A stretch of 64,000 nt of DNA, from NCBI GenBank assembly GCA_001939145.1, contig LSRX01000063.1, positions 1,040,554 to 1,104,553 of the forward strand. Direction: 5' to 3'. The notes beneath the pieces were generated by a model that saw only the letters and a program-made list of their open reading frames with translations, ran no database searches and was not told where the DNA came from. Positions 1 to 12,179 of the stretch are shown here, piece after piece (the first letter of the stretch is position 1; every line of letters begins with the position of its first letter). The stretch is from Symbiodinium microadriaticum. Its lineage: Eukaryota; Sar; Dinophyceae; Suessiales; Symbiodiniaceae. Made by a program: the position numbers and the translations under genes.

Positions 1-296
1 ATGTCATGCATGTCCATTGATGTGTTTTGAACTCAGCGTTCGGTTTTCCCCCGTTATCTGCATTTCATCGAGCCTCGTTGAGTACAAGCAGGCCAAACTC
101 CTGTTACCGACCTCGTTCTCGCCAGTCTCATCATGCCATGTCCGCTGGAACCATCTCTCACCGCTTCTGAACTTGACGAGTGGTGTCTTTTTATGCCTTG
201 CCAGACTACCGTCTGCTGCCTTCCCAGAACTTGTCCGACCTGGGTTATCTTGCACATGTTGTAGCTCAATCCAAGCGACATGGGTGTGCAAATGAG
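1..296. other. no gene seen; flank of composite repeat block
   Basis: No convincing coding signal, RNA gene or repeat is visible here. Short open frames on both strands overlap and none has a recognisable motif. It is the left outer flank of the inverted-end repeat block that follows. Confidence 0.4.
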
Positions 297-344
297 TGTA
301 TATATGCATTGACCCGGGAAACTGGGTCCCGGTTTCGTCCCCAC

Positions 345-600
345 CCTGAAGCCGAAATTCCGAAGCTTTTGAAGACGAAATTGTTCGCCAGGAGCTGAAG
401 CTCAAATTGTGCGCGAAGACGAAATTTGAAGACGAAAATCGGCCCTGAAGACGAAATTCGTGTGAAGACGAAATTCGGTTTTGGGCGCGCTGAAGACGAA
501 ATTCGGTCGCGAAGACGAAATTCGTCCTGAAGACGAAATTCGACCCGAAGGCGAAAATCCTCAGCATTCATAAACGCGGCAGGCGTTTCTAGGCTCCGGC
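345..600. repeat. left GAAGACGAAATTCG short tandem repeat array
   Basis: About ten imperfect copies of GAAGACGAAATTCG occur with variable 2-10 bp spacers. The array resumes just after the assembly gap at 1039-1070. The open frames across it are artefacts of the repeat. The first copy (near 346-359, CTGAAGCCGAAATTC) is the reverse complement of the unit of the right-hand array at 4.1-4.8 kb. Confidence 0.85.
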
Positions 601-604
601 ATAC

Positions 605-1038
605 NNNNNNNNNNNNNNNNNNNNNNNNNNNNNNNNNNNNNNNNNNNNNNNNNNNNNNNNNNNNNNNNNNNNNNNNNNNNNNNNNNNNNNNNNNNNNNNN
701 NNNNNNNNNNNNNNNNNNNNNNNNNNNNNNNNNNNNNNNNNNNNNNNNNNNNNNNNNNNNNNNNNNNNNNNNNNNNNNNNNNNNNNNNNNNNNNNNNNNN
801 NNNNNNNNNNNNNNNNNNNNNNNNNNNNNNNNNNNNNNNNNNNNNNNNNNNNNNNNNNNNNNNNNNNNNNNNNNNNNNNNNNNNNNNNNNNNNNNNNNNN
901 NNNNNNNNNNNNNNNNNNNNNNNNNNNNNNNNNNNNNNNNNNNNNNNNNNNNNNNNNNNNNNNNNNNNNNNNNNNNNNNNNNNNNNNNNNNNNNNNNNNN
1001 NNNNNNNNNNNNNNNNNNNNNNNNNNNNNNNNNNNNNN
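605..1038. other. assembly gap (N run)
   Basis: The run is entirely N. The short repeat is present on both sides, so the gap probably falls inside the tandem array and its true length is unknown. Confidence 0.99.
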
Positions 1039-1059
1039 GAAGACGAAATTCGGGCGCGA

Positions 1060-4055
1060 AGACGATGTTGAAATCAAAGGCACCCCATCAGTCCAAGGCC
1101 CCATGCTCTGAGTTCAGGGTGATGTAAGAGTTTTGATTTTGACATCAGGAGCGCCCCATCACTCCCAGGCTCTATGCTCTGAGTTCAGGGTGGCATAAGA
1201 GCTCTGGTCTTAAAAGCAGGGGCGCTCCATCAGTCCAAGGCTTCATCCACTGAGTTCAAGGTGATATGAGACGCACCCCATCAATCTCAGGCTGCATCCT
1301 CTGAGTTCAAGGTGATAGGTCTGGTTTTGTGAATCCGGGCCCCCCACCAGTCTGAGGCTCCATCCTTTGAGTTCAGGGTGATGTAGGAGTCTTGATTTCA
1401 AGATCAGGGGCGCCCCATCACTCCCAGGCTCCGTTCTGTGAGTTCAGCGTGATATAGGAGTTCTGTTTGTAACATCACGGGCGCCCCATCCAGGCTCTAT
1501 TCTCCGAGTTCAGGCAGATTAAGGAGTTCGTGTTTTGTGAATCCGGGGCCCCATCAGTCCAAGGCTCCATCCTCTGAGTTCGGGGTGATATAGGAGTTCT
1601 GATTTTAACATCAAGGGCGCCCCATCACTCCCAGGCTGCATTCTCGAGCTCAGGGGGATATAGTTGTTCTGATTGTGACATCGAGCCATCAATCCAAGGC
1701 TCCATCCTCTGAGTTCAGGGTGACATAAGAGCTCTGGTCTTAAAAACAGGGGCGCTCCATCAGTGTCTCAGGTTACGTCCTCGGAGTTTAGGGTGGTAGG
1801 AGTTCTGATTTAAACATCGGGGCGCCCCAGCACTCCCAGGCTCAATTTCCTGAGTCTGACGCCCCATCAGTCCAAAGCTCCATCCTCTGAGTTCAGGGGG
1901 ATATTGGTTTTGAAATAAATCAGGGGCGCCCCCCATCAGTCCAAAGCTCCTTCCTCTGACTTAAAGTGACAGTGGAGTTCTGGTTGTAAAATCAGGGGCG
2001 CTCTGTCAGTCCAACGCTCCATCCGTTGAGTTCAGGGTGATTGGAGAGGCACCCCATCAGTCTCAGGTTGCATCCTCGGTGGTAGGAGGTCTGATTTTGT
2101 GAATCCAGGCCCCCATCAGTCCAAGGCTCCATCCGCTGAGTTCAGGGTGTTATAGGAGTTCTGGTTTTAACATCAGGGGCGCCCGAATCACTCCCAGGCT
2201 GCAGTCTCTGAGTTCGGGATGATATTGGAATTCTGATTTTAACATCAGGGGCGCCCAATCACTCCCAGGCTCTACCAATCACTCCCAGGCTCTATGCTCT
2301 GAATTCAGAGTGATAATGGACTTCTGGTTTTAAACCCAGGGGCGCTCCATCAGGGGCACCCTCTCGGTCTCAGGTTACATCTCTGAGTTCAGAGTGCTAA
2401 TGGAGTTCTGGTGGTAGAAGCAGGGGTGCTCCATCCTCTGAGGTCAGGGTGACTTAGGAGTGCTTGTTATCGGTCCAAGGCTCCTCTGAGTTCAGGGTGA
2501 TATATAAGCGTTCTGATTTTAGCATGAGGGGCGCCCCGTCAGTCCATGACTCCTCCTCTGTGTTCAGGGTCATATAGGAGTTTTGAGCTTCAGAAGCGCT
2601 GTGGATTTGGGGGGGGGGGTTGAATAACATCCGTCTGTTTCTAAACATCCAAAGTTCTGGAGGCATCTTCTGTTGGAGGAAGCAGATGATCATGATGATG
2701 ATGATCATGATGAGGATGCTGATGATGATGGATGCGTTCAGACACACTATGGATGCATCTTAAGGCACAAGCATCCCGAAGCAGATCCAAAACAAAAATG
2801 CGACGGAAACCATCGCGAAGCAAATGCCGATCACATGTGCAAGCATGTTCTGTTAGGCAGTTTCAGTTCCGACGCATGCAGACAGATCCCCACAAAGCTC
2901 TGGCAAGGCTGTGTGAAGCTGCCAACAACTGCAACTGACTAGAAACGCCGGGGGCCAAAACATGCTTTTTACTGTTGCAGGAGCGTCAGTATCTCTTGGA
3001 AAAGGACACTGTTACACATTGTCGGTCCTTACTATGCAGCAGTTCTCAATCAGTAATATATGCGATTTCCTCCGCCAACACCGGTCACGTACCAAGCGGT
3101 GTTACCTGATTGTAACATCAGGGGCGCCCCATCAGTCTCTGTAACTTGTGTGAAGTCAGGGGCACCCCATCAGTCAAAGGCTCCATCCTTTGAGTTCAAG
3201 GTGATAGGGGCTCTGATGGCAGAATCAGGGGCGCCGCATCAGTCCTAGGCTCCTCTTCTGGGTTCAGGGTGATAAAGGAGCTCTGGATTTAGCATCAGGG
3301 GCACCCCATCAGTCCAAGGCTCCATCGGCTGAGTTCAGGGTCAGATAGGAGTTCTGATTTTAACAGCAGGTTTTTCAACCAGGGCTTCCCCATCAGTCCC
3401 CGATTCCATCCTCTGGGTTTAAGGTGAATTAGGATGCATAGGAGTTTTTATTTCGCATCAGTGGCGCCCGAATCACTCCAAGGCTCCATTCTCTGAGTTC
3501 GGGATGATATTGGAATTCTGATTTTAACATCAGGGGCACCCAATCACTCCCAGGCTCTATGCTCTGAGTTCAGGGTGATATAAGAGAGTTCTGGTTTCAA
3601 ATCAGGGGCGCTCCATCAGTCCAAGGCTCCATCGGCTGAGTTCACGGTGATAGGAGAGGCACCCCATCAGTCTCAAGTTGCATCCTCTGGGTTCAAGGTG
3701 ATAGGAGACCTGATTTTGTGAACCCGGGCCCCTCATCAGTCCAAGGCTCCATCCTTTGAGTTCAGGGTGATATAGGAGTTCTGATTTTTCATACAGGGGC
3801 CATCCTCTAAGTTCAGGGTGATATAGGAGTTCTGGTTTCAAAAGCAGAATTGCGCCCATTAGTTTCAGGTTGCATCTTTGGAGTTCAGGGTGATGTAGGA
3901 GTTCTGATGTTAAAGTCCCATCACTCCCAGGCTCCATCCTTTCATGAGGTTGATAAAGGAGTTCTGATCTTAAAATCAGGGGCGCCCCATCAGTCCAAGG
4001 CTCCATCCTCTCAGTTCCGGGTGATAAGAGTTTTGATTTTAAAATCAGGGGCGCT
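1060..4055. repeat. ~70-90 bp satellite array, interrupted
   Basis: Dozens of diverged copies share the core AGGGGCGCCCCATCAGTCCA, then AGGCTCCATCCTCTGAGTTC, then AGGGTGATATAGGAGTTCTG and a T-rich stretch. Spacing varies between about 60 and 95 bp with internal deletions. The array is interrupted at about 2590-3110 by non-satellite DNA that includes a GATGAT microsatellite (about 2685-2735). Frames such as 3602-4006 on the minus strand only read through the satellite. Confidence 0.9.
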
Positions 4056-4059
4056 CCCT

Positions 4060-4769
4060 GATCTCAGGGTTTGGGGCTTGGCACCGAGTGTAAGCTTCAG
4101 CGAATTCGAGCGCCGAATCATTCTTCAGCAAATTCGACCTCCGAATTTCGGCGTCAGGCACATTTTCGGCGTCAGGCTGGGGGCAGACCGAATTTAAGCT
4201 TCAGCGAATTCGAGCGCCGAATTTCGGCGTCAGGCACATTTTCGGCTTCAGCCTGGTGGCAGACCGAATTTAAGCTTCAGCGAATTGGAGTGCCGAATTT
4301 CGGCGTCAGGCACAGCTTCGGCTTCAGGCTGGGGGCAGACCGAATTTAGGCTTCAGCGAATTCGAGCGCCGAATTTCGGCGTCAGGCACATTTTCGGCTT
4401 CAGCCTGTTGGCAGACCGAATTTAAGCTTCAGCGAATGCGAGCGCCGAATTTAGGCGTCGGGCACATTTTCGGCGTCAGGCACATTTTCTGCTCTGAGGC
4501 CGTCGCAGGGCTCAGGTAGCCTTTCGCACATTCGGACACAGGACCAATTTCGGCGCCGAATTTAGGCGTCAAGAGCATTTCAGGCGTCAGGCACTGGTGA
4601 ACCGAATTTAGGCTTCAGCGCCGAATTTAGGCGTCAGGACCATTTTCGGCTTCACGCGTTTCCCGGATCGAATATCGGCGCCGAATTTGAGCATCAGCCG
4701 AATTTCGGCTTCAGCCAGCACCAACCGAATTTAGGCGCCGAATTTAAGCTTCAGAATTTAAGCTTCAGG
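4060..4769. repeat. right CGAATTTCGGCTTCAG repeat array
   Basis: Roughly 75-bp units combine GCGCCGAATTTCGGCGTCAG, GCACATTTTCGGCTTCAG, a GGGGGCAGACCGAATTTAAG segment and CTTCAGCGAATTCGA. The short core is the inverted relative of the left-hand GAAGACGAAATTCG array. The units degrade towards the right end of the block. Confidence 0.85.
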
Positions 4770-4815
4770 GGGGGGACGAAACCGGGACCCACTTCCCCGG
4801 GTCCCTGTATATATG

Positions 4816-5400
4816 TGTGTACGCATGCGTGAACTCATGCATGTACGCGAACATGTAGACATGCAAATATGCATATGTTGAGTGTGGTCCGGCCTGTACA
4901 TCTTTTTTCTTTCTTTTTTTATTTCTGTACCCATTTATCTATTTGCCTGCCTAAGACTATTTGTTTATCTATAGATGCACCTGCACATGCATGTTTACAC
5001 TTCTTTGAGTTGCCGCCTCGGGCTGCTAGATTGTCACCTTGGCCGCGTAAATCACCTGAGGTCTGCAGCACTCCATCGGATCGCAAAGGCTGACGACCAT
5101 CACCAGGCTGTTGGCCAAAGAGTCGAGCGCAGAAGTTCGGAAGCCGGTCATTTAAGGAATGTGCGTGAAAGGTAGTTGTCCTCATTAGCTTTTGCTCCTC
5201 CGACGCGCTGTGGACATAATAATCCTGACACAGCCTCAGCCGTAATCACTACGAGAAGGCGTGTGGAGAGTAGCCTCAATCCATCGTTCTGGGTTTACGG
5301 AGAACGGCGTAGTCAAGGAAGGTCAGCTCGACAAACAGACATAAGAGTAAAGCGTGAACTATAGTGAAAGTTAGTATCCCAATGAAGCCCAAGCGGCTCC
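4816..5400. other. no gene seen
   Basis: This is the right flank of the composite element, with pyrimidine-rich stretches. No frame shows a domain, a helical repeat or a convincing exon. Confidence 0.4.
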
Positions 5401-7740
5401 ATGAGGTGAAGGGCGATGAACGGCTGCGCGCATTGGCCTCGAAAGCCACGCGTTCCTCGGTTTGGCATTTGGTGGGCAGGATGTAAAGCAGCTGACGGCA
5501 AGGTTGGACCGACGTAGTGTGCTAGGCGAGCTGGTGAAGTGGGACAAGCTGAAAAAGCCACAGACTATGCCACCCGGCGCTGCTTTTAGATTCGCAGAGT
5601 GTGACCTGCAGACGCTTGTGCGCTCTGGGGCACTCCGAGGTTGCGTTGAGATTCGATCCGTTTCAGTCACAGAGACCTTGCGAAAGCATAAAGCCAACTC
5701 CAGGTCCAAGATCGTTTGGGCTATGGCGAAGCTGGACCTGCGGCTACACAAACTAGTTGCCAAGGCAAGATGTGTTGTCTTTGGATTGGGGGGGGGCCTT
5801 CGAGGTTGCCTGACTCGTCAGGTCACGGATGAGGCGCTGCAGAAGCTGCCAGAGTTTGAGCCACAACAGCGACTCTGGCTGCAACGGAAGATTGCTGAAG
5901 GGAGCACCCGGTGAATTGGAAGCTGAGGCTGGTGAACATGATGTGGGCCCTCAGAATATCTCAAGTTCTCAATCCAAAGGATGGTCTTGGGCTCGAGGTG
6001 GTCCTATGCCACCCTGCGGAGCGACGCGCCGCTTGGCACTGGCATCAGTGCCCTTTCCAGGCTTCAAAGAGGTCTTGCGATTGACTCCCGTCGTAGCGTC
6101 GTAGGCCTCTGTCGGACATGGCGGGGGGGCTGCGTGGCCGCGTCTCCTCCCTGGCTCCGCTGGGCCGCGCCAACCTTTGCTGGGCCGTGGCAAAGCTCCA
6201 GGCCACAGAAAAGCCGCAGAGCGTGAAAGCCTGCTGCCCATGTGCCGCTATATGCCTTGTCGGAGAGAGGATAGAGAGGTGCCTCTCCTCCGATATACCG
6301 TGCAGGTGCGAGAAGAGTGGCTGTTGCGCGAGCGTGGGTCTCGGTGGGCATGAACCGTGGCAAAGTGGCAGCTGCGGTTGCTTTGCCAAGGCTGGTCCAG
6401 GAGTGCCAAAGTGCCATTCCGGAAATGAACGGTCGACTGCCCGACATGTCAGTTTGGGGGGGGGGCATTCATAGGTGGTTTCAGTTTTTCTTCGTGCTCA
6501 GTCTGTTGGGCATTTGGAGGCCAGAACTTAGCCAACACCAGCTGGGCCCTGGCCACACTTCGGGTCGCGGACGACCGCTTCTTCGAGTCTGTGGCAAAGG
6601 CGGAGACTGCTCACATGTTATTGGGGCTTCTCCGTGCTTGCAAGCTCGAAAACAGATAAAGTAGTTGTTTCTTCGGCAGAGCCTCCCCTACTAGTTCATT
6701 CCGAAGATGTGGAGTGCAGGCGGATGGGGGTGTCTTGCTTCTGCCGCTTCAGCTGCCCTGTCCTGTCCTGTCCTGCCCTAGCTTAGCCCCGCCCTTCTTT
6801 GCGACTGCTCAAACATCAGCGTGGCTGTACAGAAAGATACGTAGTGATCGTCTAAGTAGGTCCAGATGCCACAAGATATGGACGCAAATGCAGATGCTCC
6901 ATGTCATGGTCCATGGGTCCGTTCTAGTCCATTCTGGTTCTGCAGGAGCGTCGGACGATTGCCTCACAGTTTGGTTCCTGATGGAATCTTGTGGGTTGCT
7001 GCATGTTGGACTCGTGGAAGACTCGTCGAGTCTGTTGAAGTAAAGGTGCCCGAGGCAGTGGCTTGAATAACATGTCAGGCTGGAGGCCAGGGAATCGGCA
7101 GAGGAGGGAGGGGGGGGGAATCTGGTTTAGGTTTTTCATCTGCGGCTTCACTTGGTGGTGCTAGGCTTACGTTTGGGCTGTTGTAGAAGACGGGGTGGTC
7201 ATGATGCCGATGTTGGGAGCCCAGCAGATGTCCTTTCGTCCCAGTTGTCTCCCGAGTCGGCGTCACAGGTTGTGGCTGCCCAGTGTGGCGAGTTTGCCCA
7301 GCAGACACCTGGCAGCATGGCTCTACATGGGACTATGTTTTCGTGACAATGAACTGTGTTTTACAGGAACATCAGCAACACCGCCTGGGCATTTGCAAAA
7401 CTGCAGATCAAAAGGCCAGGTCCACTGACCGTGCATTCTTGATGCCGGCACTTGCAAGAGTGCGGGAGATCGGGGGGAGGCCCGACATGATGGCGGCAAT
7501 CTCACGCTGTGTGCAGCAGCGAGCTGCCGAAATGCCGCCACAGGGCATTGCCAATACGGCTGGAAGCTCGGAGGTTTGCGGAGCGACTAGGACTGGGCTG
7601 CTGGTATTCGATCCCAGGCATGGTCCTTCGCCACGCTGAACATCAGGGACGATGGCCTGATGTGGGGAGTCCAAGCTGCTTTGGTCGTGTTTTTTTGCAG
7701 AGGTCTTTTGTCCGTTGCAGCACTTCATGACTCCACTTGC
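5400..7740 (+). CDS. NxAWAxAKL-repeat (HPR/RAP-type) protein, multi-exon
   Basis: Several short exon-like stretches carry the helical repeat typical of nucleus-encoded organelle RNA-binding proteins (the heptatricopeptide/RAP/FAST-like group). They are SRSKIVWAMAKLDLRL (about 5695-5745), LVNMMWALRIS (about 5929-5964), ANLCWAVAKLQ (about 6160-6200), NLANTSWALATLRVADDRFF (about 6526-6585, open to a stop at 6657-6659), NISNTAWAFAKLQI (from an acceptor ending TTTTACAG at 7366) and SQAWSFATLNIRDDGLM (about 7605-7660). They lie in different frames, so introns separate them, and one or two genes may be present. In this group such repeats form a solenoid that binds organellar RNA, and a C-terminal RAP domain is common, but none was recognised here. 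The family call is fairly secure; boundaries and start are not. Confidence 0.55.
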
Positions 7741-7980
7741 TGCGTTAGTTTCGATCAGTCTGCGCTGCGTAGCGCTGCGCTCTGCATGCAATTCCGTGGA
7801 TGCCTCAAGGTGATAGTTCCAGTATAGTTGCTGTGTGTCAGACCCAGAAGCACATGCTCGCTCACTTCATGTCGCTAAGTTGTCCATGAACTCCTAGGGC
7901 CGGTACAGGGTGCTATGCTGAGCCGAAGATTAGAGGCACAAGACCGGGTAAGAAGCGGTTTAGCTTACCGTAGCCGTTGC

Positions 7981-8990
7981 CATGGCAGCATTTGGGGCCG
8001 GCGATGCCTTCATGGATGATGTGCCTTTCCCAAACTGGCTTAAATCTACGGACTGCAGAAATAGGTAGTGGACATCTGCCGATCACAAGTTTTGTTGACC
8101 AGGGCTCCGGTCAGACACGTCAAGACTGTCTTCGGCCAGGTTCGTGCGGCCCAGACTCAGATTCGCAGCTTGCTTGCGCTCGCCTCAGAATGAACGAGTA
8201 CGACGCCTTGCGTTTCAGATGTCATGCGTTGAGGGAGCGGATGATGATGTCAGTGGCAGCGAATGGTTCGACGGTGGCATGAGCGAGCGGCTTGACAGCG
8301 CTTCTGACTTGTGCTGGCGAATTGTCAAGAGAGCACTCTTGATACATTTCTCGGTGTGAAAATATCCGAGGAGAACAGCCGCGTCACACTTCTCCCAGGT
8401 AAGGGGCTGTGCGCAAGAGATTTCATGACCTGGTACCTTTTGACCATGTCATGACACCATGGAATGCCTAGTGGCTCAGCAGTGGCTGAGAACCTGCAGC
8501 CTGTGCAGGCCGCCAGGCTTTCGAGTGGCGCTGGCCGTGACCTCATTGGTAAGACTTCCAGAGTGCACGGTATTGCTAAGAGTTTCGGTACGAGTTGCCT
8601 GTCTCTCAATGAAGGGCATGTCACAGAAGTACGAGCAAAACGGCTAGGTAATCAGAGGCCGCAATTAGGTTTGATGGGGGTTTTCGGAGCATGGGGGCCC
8701 AGAAAGGGGCTCAGCCGACAGCACGATGCTCTTGGCATCCAAGGCATCATCGGCCGCGATGTTCATGCCACTGTTGCCGGCTTAAGCAAATTGGGGAGGG
8801 ATAGGCGTCTCCAGGCTGCAGATTTTTGATGCAGTTCAGGTTGGATCTCGAGTCGTCGTGGTGGATCCAAGCTTGGAGCTCGTGGAGCCAACTGGAACGA
8901 TTGTGGAAGTGCGCTGTGATGGTGGCCGAGTGAAAGTTCAACACGACAGCCACGGGCCGAAATCAATGAGGGTTCCGGGATGTACTGGTC
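7981..8990 (+). CDS. unrecognised multi-exon gene
   Basis: An ATG at 7981 opens MAAFGAGDAFMDDVPFPNWL, a plausible first exon. Later exon-like stretches are an amphipathic segment near 8112-8190 (TVFGQVRAAQTQIRSLLALA), a stretch ending VKISEENSRVTLLPG just before a canonical GTAAGG donor (about 8358-8402), and about 8826-8990 reading VGSRVVVVDPSLELVEPTGT and then VRCDGGRVKVQHD. The last resembles a small beta-barrel such as a KOW- or SH3-like module, but this is only an impression. I do not recognise the protein. Frames change between pieces, as expected for introns. Confidence 0.3.
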
Positions 8991-8999
8991 AGATTCTGA

Positions 9000-10100
9000 C
9001 GGCTTGTCATGGCATGCCGCGCCTTTGATAAACTAAGGTGTCGACAAAGCGGAAAGGTACTACAGCACAGGCAAAGATGGCCACTTTCAGCCTTTCAGCT
9101 GAATTCAGGAGAGGGGATGCCATCTTCGGCGCTGAGCTTCCGTGTCCAGTCGTTCTTCCAGAAAGTTTCTGATGACAAACCTCACTTGGACAAGCCATGT
9201 TGCTGAGTTTCTAAGTCATCGGGAATATAGACTTATCTTGGTCACCATGGGCGACCACCAGAACCACCACCACCGCCGCCGCCGCCGCCAGCACCGCCAG
9301 CAGCGCCAGCATCATGCTGTGACCGGGCGTGCATGGCGAATCCTGGGGCTGTGGGCGCATTACGCAGCTGTGTGAAGAGCGCACATCCCGGCCGTCCAGC
9401 TGTGACCGCGAAGACACATCACCTACTCCTCCAAGTACTTGGTATGCGTGCTGTCAGCGTTAGCTGAGTTTCGTGTTTCCCGAGGCTCGGCGTCCTGGGT
9501 TCAGACGACCAGAGGCCTCGCTTCTCGTGGCTTGGACAAGATGACAAACAGCTGACACGTCCTCGTATGAGTTTATCCCAAAGATTCACAATAAGAACCA
9601 TAGTACATCATCATCATCATTACCAGCATCATCACCATCATCACCATCATCCAAATCATGAGGGCAGGTAGACATCATGTTCAGCAATGTTGGATTCCCA
9701 ATAGCAGTCATGTGCAGGCGGTTGTAGTAGATTCAAGGGAATGTAGTCAGAGCACGTCAAGAAGAACAGGAGCCGTTACACGTTGAGACTGTGACTGCCC
9801 GGATTTGTGGTTTGCAGTTCGGGGCTTTCATGGTTAAAGTTTAGTTTAGGACCCATTAATATTTCGAAGTCCGCACATCTAGACCTGAATGCTGCCGACA
9901 AGAGCAGCACAAGCAAGCTGGGCCGTAGAGCGAGAACCCTTCGAAATGCACTCTGGGGGAAGAGGGTGGTCTACAAATCGGCTTCTGTGGTTGGGCGTGG
10001 CTGAGGCTGCCGCCCCCTCCTTCCAAGGTCGAAGCGAGACCAGAGGCAGCCCACTCTTGGCCATAAGCAGTGTAAGCTTCGACATGCTATGCTAGTCAAG
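9000..10100. other. no clear gene; CCG/CCA and CATCAT microsatellites
   Basis: A CCACCACCGCCGCCGCC-type trinucleotide run (about 9255-9315) and a CATCATCAT run (about 9606-9655) are the visible landmarks. Short frames occur on both strands, with no recognisable motif. Confidence 0.4.
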
Positions 10101-10129
10101 AACGGCTTGAGAAAATCGATGGCATCGGG

Positions 10130-10990
10130 CAGCAGGTATCGAGTGCCCTGCCCGCTGCAGCACAGCGGCGGCCGCGATACTCGGAAGTCCGGAGGATTGA
10201 GACCTTGCTTCCGTGACAGATCCTACCGTTTTGAGAAGATGAATGCCATGAAGCTATGAGGAGCATGTGTGGTCCGAGACGGGTAGGGAATTCTCAGACA
10301 GCAGACTCCAGCCGTGGCGGGCCAAGCCTCTTCGTCGATCGTATCACGGTTCCCCGGCACACATGACAAGCAGCATGGAGTTTCGTCAGGCACCGCCGAT
10401 GCTGGCGTTGATGAACCGGCTGCGCTGTCTAGGACTGACAGTTCGAACAGTCGTCTCATCGCTTGTTTCAGAACATTCACTAAAAGACATACGGGTCGCA
10501 CAACTTGCTTGCAACACCTACCAAGCGACACATGGATTTTGCAGGAGCCATAGTGTGGCAAGTCGGGTCCTCATGCGGTGGGTCAGCATCTGATGCGCCG
10601 CGCCGCTACTCATTGTGCCACCGAATGTCGAGGTGTCCAGACATTTCAGACAGCACAGACGACAGCAGAAGCGGCGCAAGTTGCGTTCGACTCCTCGAGC
10701 CGTGCTTCCTCCCGGCCACGGTACTCGGAGCTTCGCAAGGCACGGGCGTCGGCACTTCGGCTGAAGTTCCTCCCCGCGAACCCAAGGAGGTGTCCGCAGC
10801 ACATTGTTCTGCAAGCCGAGGCGGTCCTTGCCGGACAGAGCGCCGAAGCCGTGGACCGAATGGAGGCCACCACTCTCAGTCCGCGGAGAGCATGGCGTGG
10901 ATGGGCTGCCGAGCAGGCGTCCTGTGCCAGCTCTCTGAGCAACACAGGCAGGATACCGGACCACTGCTCCTCGTCCTGCTGCTTGTGCCC
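10130..10990 (+). CDS. unrecognised exons with a repeated RPRYSE motif
   Basis: Two exon-like stretches about 550 bp apart share a motif: QRRPRYSEVRRIET (about 10167-10208) and SSRPRYSELRKARASALRLK (about 10700-10765). The second lies in a longer frame (10578-10997) rich in Ala, Arg and Ser that continues through FLPANPRRCPQHIVLQAEAV. No family is recognised. The motif pair suggests either an internal protein repeat or exon duplication. Confidence 0.3.
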
Positions 10991-11079
10991 ATATTGATTT
11001 CCCTCTTAATCTCTCTGTTGATGTAGTAAATCTTGCAACTACTACTCTAATTGCTCCTTCTCATCATCTAATCATGTCA

Positions 11080-11236
11080 TGGCAACTGCCGTCGTTGTCG
11101 TCGTCGTTGTTCTTGTTCTTCTCCTTCTTGTATTTGTGGTTGTGGTGGTCCAGTGGATGTTGTTGTGGTTGTGGTCGTGGTTGTGGTTGTTGTGGTTGTG
11201 GTTGTGGTTGTGGTTGTGGTTGCGGTTGCGGTTGCG

Positions 11237-11269
<33 letters not shown>

Positions 11270-11275
11270 TCGTGC
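11080..11275. repeat. GTTGTG / TGC microsatellite tract
   Basis: A compound tract of GTC/GTT, TTGTGG, GGTTGCGGTTGC and (TGC)n. All long frames through it are low-complexity poly-Leu, poly-Val, poly-Thr or poly-Gln and are not considered genes. Confidence 0.85.
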
Positions 11276-11299
11276 AGTTCATTCATTTGTGGAAGTGCC

Positions 11300-11970
11300 A
11301 GTTGCTGACATCTCGCCTCGACGGCGGCCTACTATCGGTGCGACTGCTGACGAGGCACGCTGCGTAGGTGTCGGCGCAGGTCTAAACAGTCCTTGTGTTT
11401 GTTGGTGTCGGCACCTGCTCGTGTTCGGCAAGGCAGCCAGTGGGAATCACGGCCTCCAAGCACAGGCAAGTATTGGGGTTGTCTGCGGCACAGGCGGAGC
11501 ACAGACAGGTGTGCTCTTTAAACTGCCAGCGTTGTGCAACTATGTGTGTAGGGCACGTTGAAAACTATCTAGAATGCAGATGTTGAGAAGCGCTCCTTTG
11601 ACAGGCCCGGCGGAGGTGCCGCGCCGAAGGGGTGTTGCTTATGAGGACTGTATCCAGAGTTGATGGGCGAGAGGTGACCATGCCAGGGTTGGGATGATGC
11701 CTCACCTTCTTTATGCTGCGAATGCTCATCGCTATCACTGGCATCACTGTTGGCCTTGGTACTGTTCAGTGTAACTATCGTTGTGCTTGCCAGCGGTGTC
11801 ACTCTTGCCCTTGTTGCAATTTTGTGATTGTCGTTGGCCATCGGTGGTCTCACCAGTATCGCCCGTCAATGATACTCCTGCCTAGAGGATATTCGTGCTA
11901 TGTGTGAAGTTATTTACGTCTCTGAGGTATTCCGAGCAGCGCCGTGCCTCACGCAGCCCAGCAAGGCCTG
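11300..11970. other. no gene supported
   Basis: Short competing frames occur on both strands. None has a domain or an NxAWAxAKL repeat, and no element with inverted ends is visible. Confidence 0.35.
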
Positions 11971-12179
11971 TTTGACCGATGGCCGTAAAGCATGACCCAT
12001 CGAGTTTAAGCTTGACTGGGCGCATGCTGCAAGACCGGATGTCAGACAGTGCGGAATGGACACCGAGGAGGCCAAGTGACTGCAACAAAAAGGCTGAGTT
12101 TGCCGAGAGGGGGGGAGCATTGCCGAACTGTTCACCTCCCGCACAGGGACCAGCAGAGGGGACGACAGCGGGTCGTTCA

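Larger units (their letters stand above)
297..4815. mobile_element. composite satellite element with inverted ends
   Basis: The block is bounded by inverted, hairpin-forming ends: 311-342 (GACCCGGGAAACTGGGTCCC followed by GGTTTCGTCCCC) and, in reverse complement, about 4770-4805 (GACCCGGGGAAGTGGGTCCC followed by GGTTTCGTCCCC). The same 10 bases, TGTATATATG, lie outside each end (297-306 and 4806-4815) and look like a target-site duplication. Inside each end is an array of related short repeats in opposite orientation: GAAGACGAAATTCG on the left and CGAATTTCGGCTTCAG on the right. Between them lies a satellite of roughly 70-90 bp units. No transposase ORF is visible, so if it is mobile it would be non-autonomous. 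A run of N (605-1038) hides part of the left side. The mobile-element reading is inference. Confidence 0.6.

Noticed and set aside
4-1104. ORFs of 171-187 codons on the minus strand near the left end
   Set aside because: One reads through the GAAGACGAAATTCG array and the other through the N gap.
345-4769. Regular repeats suggesting a CRISPR array
   Set aside because: Repeats are degenerate, spacing is variable, spacers are not unique and the context is eukaryotic. This is satellite DNA.
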